A stretch of 64,000 nucleotides of DNA, taken from NCBI RefSeq assembly GCF_009193265.1, contig NZ_VZZZ01000005.1, forward strand, positions 62,001-126,000. The letters run 5' to 3'. Below the pieces are notes generated by a model. The model saw only the letters and a list, made by a program, of their open reading frames with translations. It was not told where the DNA came from and did no database searches. Made by a program: the position numbers and the translations under genes. The first letter of the stretch is position 1. Every line of letters starts with the position of its first letter. The stretch is from Marinobacter changyiensis. Lineage in GTDB: Bacteria > Pseudomonadota > Gammaproteobacteria > Pseudomonadales > Oleiphilaceae. Of the stretch, positions 61,353-64,000 are shown one piece after another.

Positions 61353-62539
61353 TGCGCTGATCTCCGCTCGACCAGCTCGCTGATGGCAGTGGCAGCCCGC
61401 TCGTCAGCATTCTGCCGTAGCTGGAGGTGTAAGTCGGTAAAGGCCACTTTGAGTCGCATGCGCTCAACCTCGTTTTCAAGCCGCTCGAGTACCGCAGCAC
61501 CCAATGTTTCCGGGCTTGCGTCAGCCTGCAGCAGCTCCGGCACCAGGGCTTCCCGGGCCAGCAGATTCGGCAACGCCACATGGGGAATCCTGACCATTCT
61601 GGAAAGTATGGCGTGGCTGACTGCTGACAGTCGGTAGCCCACCACCATCGGCTTTTTAAGCAGCATGGCCTCAAGGGTTGCGGTGCCGGAAGCCAGCAAT
61701 ACTACATCGGCCGCACCCATGACTTCTCGCGAGCGGCCCAGTACAACCGTCACCGGCAACTCGACGGCAAGCGCCTCGACCAGTTCCCTGATCTGCTTCT
61801 GGCGTTCACGGTTCACACAGGGAATCACCAGCTGAAGGTCTGGCCGGCGGGTCTGGATCCAGCGGGCAGCTTCAAGAAACAAGGTGCCCAAGCGCTCGAT
61901 TTCACCCTGTCGGCTGCCGGGCAAGATCGCCAGCACCGGCGCATCACTGTTGAGCTCGAGCGCGCGACGTGCGGCCTCGGTATCGGGTTCAAGGGGGATA
62001 CGATCCGCCAGCGGATGCCCGACAAAGGCTACCGGCACGTTGTGCTCTTCGTAGAAGCGGGCTTCGAAGGGAAACAGGGTAAGCATCAGGTCAACGGATT
62101 TGGCAATCTTGAAAATACGCTTCTGGCGCCATGCCCAGACCGACGGGCTGACGTAATGGGCAGTCGCAATGCCGGCATCACGGCAGCGGCGTTCCAGCCC
62201 GAGAGTGAAGTCCGGGGAATCGATACCGATCACAACAGTTGGCGGAGTGGTCAGGAAGTAATCCAGCAAGCGATGGCGGATATCAAACAGTTCACGAATG
62301 CGGCCCAGCACCTCCACCAGACCCATAACCGAAAGACGCTCCATCGGCACCAGCGAATGGAAACCCTCGGCCTGCATTTCTTCCCCGCCGATGCCCGCAA
62401 AATGGGCATTGGGGTACCGCAGCTTCAGCGAGCGGATCAGACCGGCGCCCAGTATGTCACCGGATGCTTCACCGGCAACAATACCGAAGGTTATCTTCCG
62501 GCGACTGACAACTTCGGGGCTGGGCTCTGACTCTGACAC
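61349..62539 (-). CDS. lpxB: Lipid-A-disaccharide synthase
   Basis: LpxB joins UDP-2,3-diacylglucosamine and lipid X to give the lipid A disaccharide at the inner membrane. The 396-residue protein ([20 protein letters not shown]) has [20 protein letters not shown] near the start, the [14 protein letters not shown] motif, [13 protein letters not shown] (glycosyltransferase GT-B) and [20 protein letters not shown]. It begins with GTG sharing one base with the lpxA stop; the extra N-terminal residues may be dispensable. Confidence 0.98.
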   Translation of the reverse strand: MSESEPSPEVVSRRKITFGIVAGEASGDILGAGLIRSLKLRYPNAHFAGIGGEEMQAEGFHSLVPMERLSVMGLVEVLGRIRELFDIRHRLLDYFLTTPPTVVIGIDSPDFTLGLERRCRDAGIATAHYVSPSVWAWRQKRIFKIAKSVDLMLTLFPFEARFYEEHNVPVAFVGHPLADRIPLEPDTEAARRALELNSDAPVLAILPGSRQGEIERLGTLFLEAARWIQTRRPDLQLVIPCVNRERQKQIRELVEALAVELPVTVVLGRSREVMGAADVVLLASGTATLEAMLLKKPMVVGYRLSAVSHAILSRMVRIPHVALPNLLAREALVPELLQADASPETLGAAVLERLENEVERMRLKVAFTDLHLQLRQNADERAATAISELVERRSAQ

Positions 62540-63330
62540 TACCTGACAATGCCCCGATCCGCTCTGCGTAGGGAATCGATCAGCGGCTTGATATCAGCAA
62601 CGTCGCCGTAGGCTTTTTCAAGCTCTTCCATGGCTTGCTCGGTCGTCAGGCCCTGACGGTAGATGACCTTATAGGCCCGACGCAGCGTCAGCAGAAATTC
62701 TTTGCCAAAGCCCCGGCGCTTGAGCCCTTCAACATTGATCCCGTGGGGAGATGCGGACTGGCCACTGGCCATAACGTAGGCGGGAATGTCTTTCAGTACG
62801 ATGCTGCCGCCGGCGCTCATGCTGTGGGTTCCGATATGGCAGAACTGATGGACCATGGTGCCACCGCCCAGAATTGCCCAGTCCCCCACGACAACGTGGC
62901 CGGCCAACGTCGCGCAATTGGCGAGGATGGTGTTGTCCCCGATCACGCAGTCGTGGGCCACGTGCACATAGGCCATAAACAGATTGCCCGTGCCAATGCG
63001 GGTTTCACCACGATCCTGGGTGGTGCCACGATGAATGGTGCAGCTTTCCCGGATGATGTTGTTGTCCCCGATCACCAGTCGAGTCGGTTCGCCAGCGTAT
63101 TTTTTATCCTGGCATTCCTCACCGACACTTGAAAACTGGAATATGCGATTGTTCCGACCGATCACCGTCGGGCCCTTGATGACAACGTGGGACATGATTT
63201 CCGTACCCTCGCCGATCTCCACATCCGCACCGATATAGCTCCAGGGGCCTACGGTTACGTTGTCTGCCAACTTCGCAGACGGTTCAACAATCGCCTGAGG
63301 ATGAACTCCCGACCAATGTTGTGGCGACAT
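62539..63330 (-). CDS. lpxA: UDP-N-acetylglucosamine O-acyltransferase
   Basis: LpxA performs the first step of lipid A synthesis, adding a 3-hydroxyacyl chain to UDP-GlcNAc. The 263-residue protein has left-handed beta-helix hexapeptide repeats from residue 10 to about 190, with the catalytic-His region MAYVHVAHDCVIGDNTILAN, and a C-terminal helical domain (LKRRGFGKEFLLTLRRAYKV). The ATG at 63330 overlaps the fabZ stop (TGATG); a TTG just before is less likely. Confidence 0.98.
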   Translation of the reverse strand: MSPQHWSGVHPQAIVEPSAKLADNVTVGPWSYIGADVEIGEGTEIMSHVVIKGPTVIGRNNRIFQFSSVGEECQDKKYAGEPTRLVIGDNNIIRESCTIHRGTTQDRGETRIGTGNLFMAYVHVAHDCVIGDNTILANCATLAGHVVVGDWAILGGGTMVHQFCHIGTHSMSAGGSIVLKDIPAYVMASGQSASPHGINVEGLKRRGFGKEFLLTLRRAYKVIYRQGLTTEQAMEELEKAYGDVADIKPLIDSLRRADRGIVR

Positions 63331-63767
63331 CAAACGCCCCTCTCAGCGGTCATCACTTCTGCCACACACGCCACCTTGTCACCAATCAGGGCACGGCAGT
63401 CAAATTTCCAGATACCGTGCCTGCGGGAGAGAAATGTCGACTCGAGGATCAACTGGTCTCCGGGCACGACCGGGCGCTTGAACCGCACCTTATTGGTCCC
63501 GGCGAGCAAGTGTATCGCGCCATCCGAAGCTTTCTTGTCAACCATCAAAAACCCGAGAATTCCCGATATCTGGGCCATGGCCTCCACAATCAGGACGCCT
63601 GGCATGATGGGCTTGCCCGGGAAATGACCGTCAAAAAATGGCTCATTAATTGACACGTTTTTGTAGCCGACGATCGACTTCCCTTCCTCCACTTCCAGCA
63701 CACGATCTACCAACAGAAACGGGTAGCGGTGTGGCAGATATTCCTTAATTTCTTCAATATGCATCAT
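63330..63767 (-). CDS. fabZ: 3-hydroxyacyl-ACP dehydratase FabZ
   Basis: FabZ dehydrates 3-hydroxyacyl-ACP in fatty-acid synthesis and competes with LpxA/LpxD for the same pool. The 145-residue hot-dog protein has [20 protein letters not shown] and the active-site stretch [20 protein letters not shown] (His and Glu). Start at 63767 ([13 protein letters not shown]) fits the family; the frame extends to 63863 over the lpxD end without similarity. It is 11 bases after lpxD and overlaps lpxA. Confidence 0.97.
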   Translation of the reverse strand: MMHIEEIKEYLPHRYPFLLVDRVLEVEEGKSIVGYKNVSINEPFFDGHFPGKPIMPGVLIVEAMAQISGILGFLMVDKKASDGAIHLLAGTNKVRFKRPVVPGDQLILESTFLSRRHGIWKFDCRALIGDKVACVAEVMTAERGV

Positions 63768-63778
63768 CAGGTTTGGCC

Positions 63779-64000
63779 TCAGCCCTCTATTTTCTTTTCC
63801 AGTTCTCTCAGCCTGCGTGCCATGGCATCGAGCTGACGGAAACGAACTGCATTTTTTCGCCATTGCCGGTTGGTATCAGCACTGGTGCCAGAAGAGTAAA
63901 CGCCCGGTTCGGGAATATGCCCGGTTACCAGCGTCATTCCTGTTAACTGTACCTGGTCACCAATGACCAGATGTCCGGCTACGCCGGAGGCACCGCCAAA
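63779..64000 (-). CDS. lpxD: LpxD, C-terminal part (cut at window edge)
   Basis: The last 73 residues of UDP-3-O-acylglucosamine N-acyltransferase are visible: [38 protein letters not shown], and the final helix [17 protein letters not shown]. The SGT (PGVYSSGT) loop and C-terminal helix are diagnostic of LpxD. Its N-terminus lies beyond position 64000. The lpxD-fabZ-lpxA-lpxB-rnhB order is classical. Confidence 0.95.
   Translation of the reverse strand, partial: FGGASGVAGHLVIGDQVQLTGMTLVTGHIPEPGVYSSGTSADTNRQWRKNAVRFRQLDAMARRLRELEKKIEG

Overview
The window reads as chromosomal DNA of a motile marine gammaproteobacterium, most like Marinobacter or a close relative. This rests on a polar-flagellum gene order with FleQ/FleSR/FleN/FlhF, a Pseudomonas-like lexA-sulA locus, GTAGGAGCG-type REP sequences, and one-carbon and sulfide-oxidation genes. 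The genus is an inference; no 16S gene is present.

Positions 1-27397 hold a nearly complete flagellar basal-body, export and regulatory cluster on the minus strand. In transcription order it runs fliT-like, fleQ, fleS-fleR, fliE-F-G-H-I-J, hsbA-hsbR-hptB, fliK, fliL-M-N-O-P-Q-R-flhB, flhA-flhF-fleN-fliA. Five sigma-54 -24/-12 elements lie before fleS, fliE, fliK, fliL and flhA, which fits a FleQ/FleR hierarchy. A pyrimidine-salvage pair (upp-uraA) sits on the opposite strand between flhA and flhB. An HptB-HsbR-HsbA phosphorelay / partner-switch module is built into the cluster.

Positions 27398-34350 are accessory and scarred. They hold a collapsed metR-metE remnant, a DUF1329 exported protein, two small conserved genes, the lexA-sulA SOS locus with a clear LexA box, two tandem REPINs, and an amidoligase plus class I amidotransferase-like pair.

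Positions 34360-46889 carry a SIMPL-domain protein, the tamA-tamB outer-membrane assembly genes, an unusual membrane protein resembling a voltage-sensor domain without a pore, small uncharacterised genes, and an SbcD/SbcC (YhaO/YhaN-like) nuclease-ATPase pair.

Positions 47129-56026 form a methylamine / tetrahydrofolate one-carbon region: an FAD-GcvT dehydrogenase, L-serine dehydratase, a GbdR-like GlxA-family regulator, formate-THF ligase, a DmdA/GcvT-like methyltransferase, and between the last two a methylene-THF reductase gene broken by an internal deletion.

Positions 56199-60033 hold a sulfide-oxidation group (SulP permease, persulfide dioxygenase, type II sulfide:quinone oxidoreductase) with a perfect palindrome in the divergent promoter. 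A short stretch of gene relics, an initiator tRNA-Met and the lpxD-fabZ-lpxA-lpxB-rnhB envelope operon finish the window. Both edges cut genes (fliA at the left, lpxD at the right).
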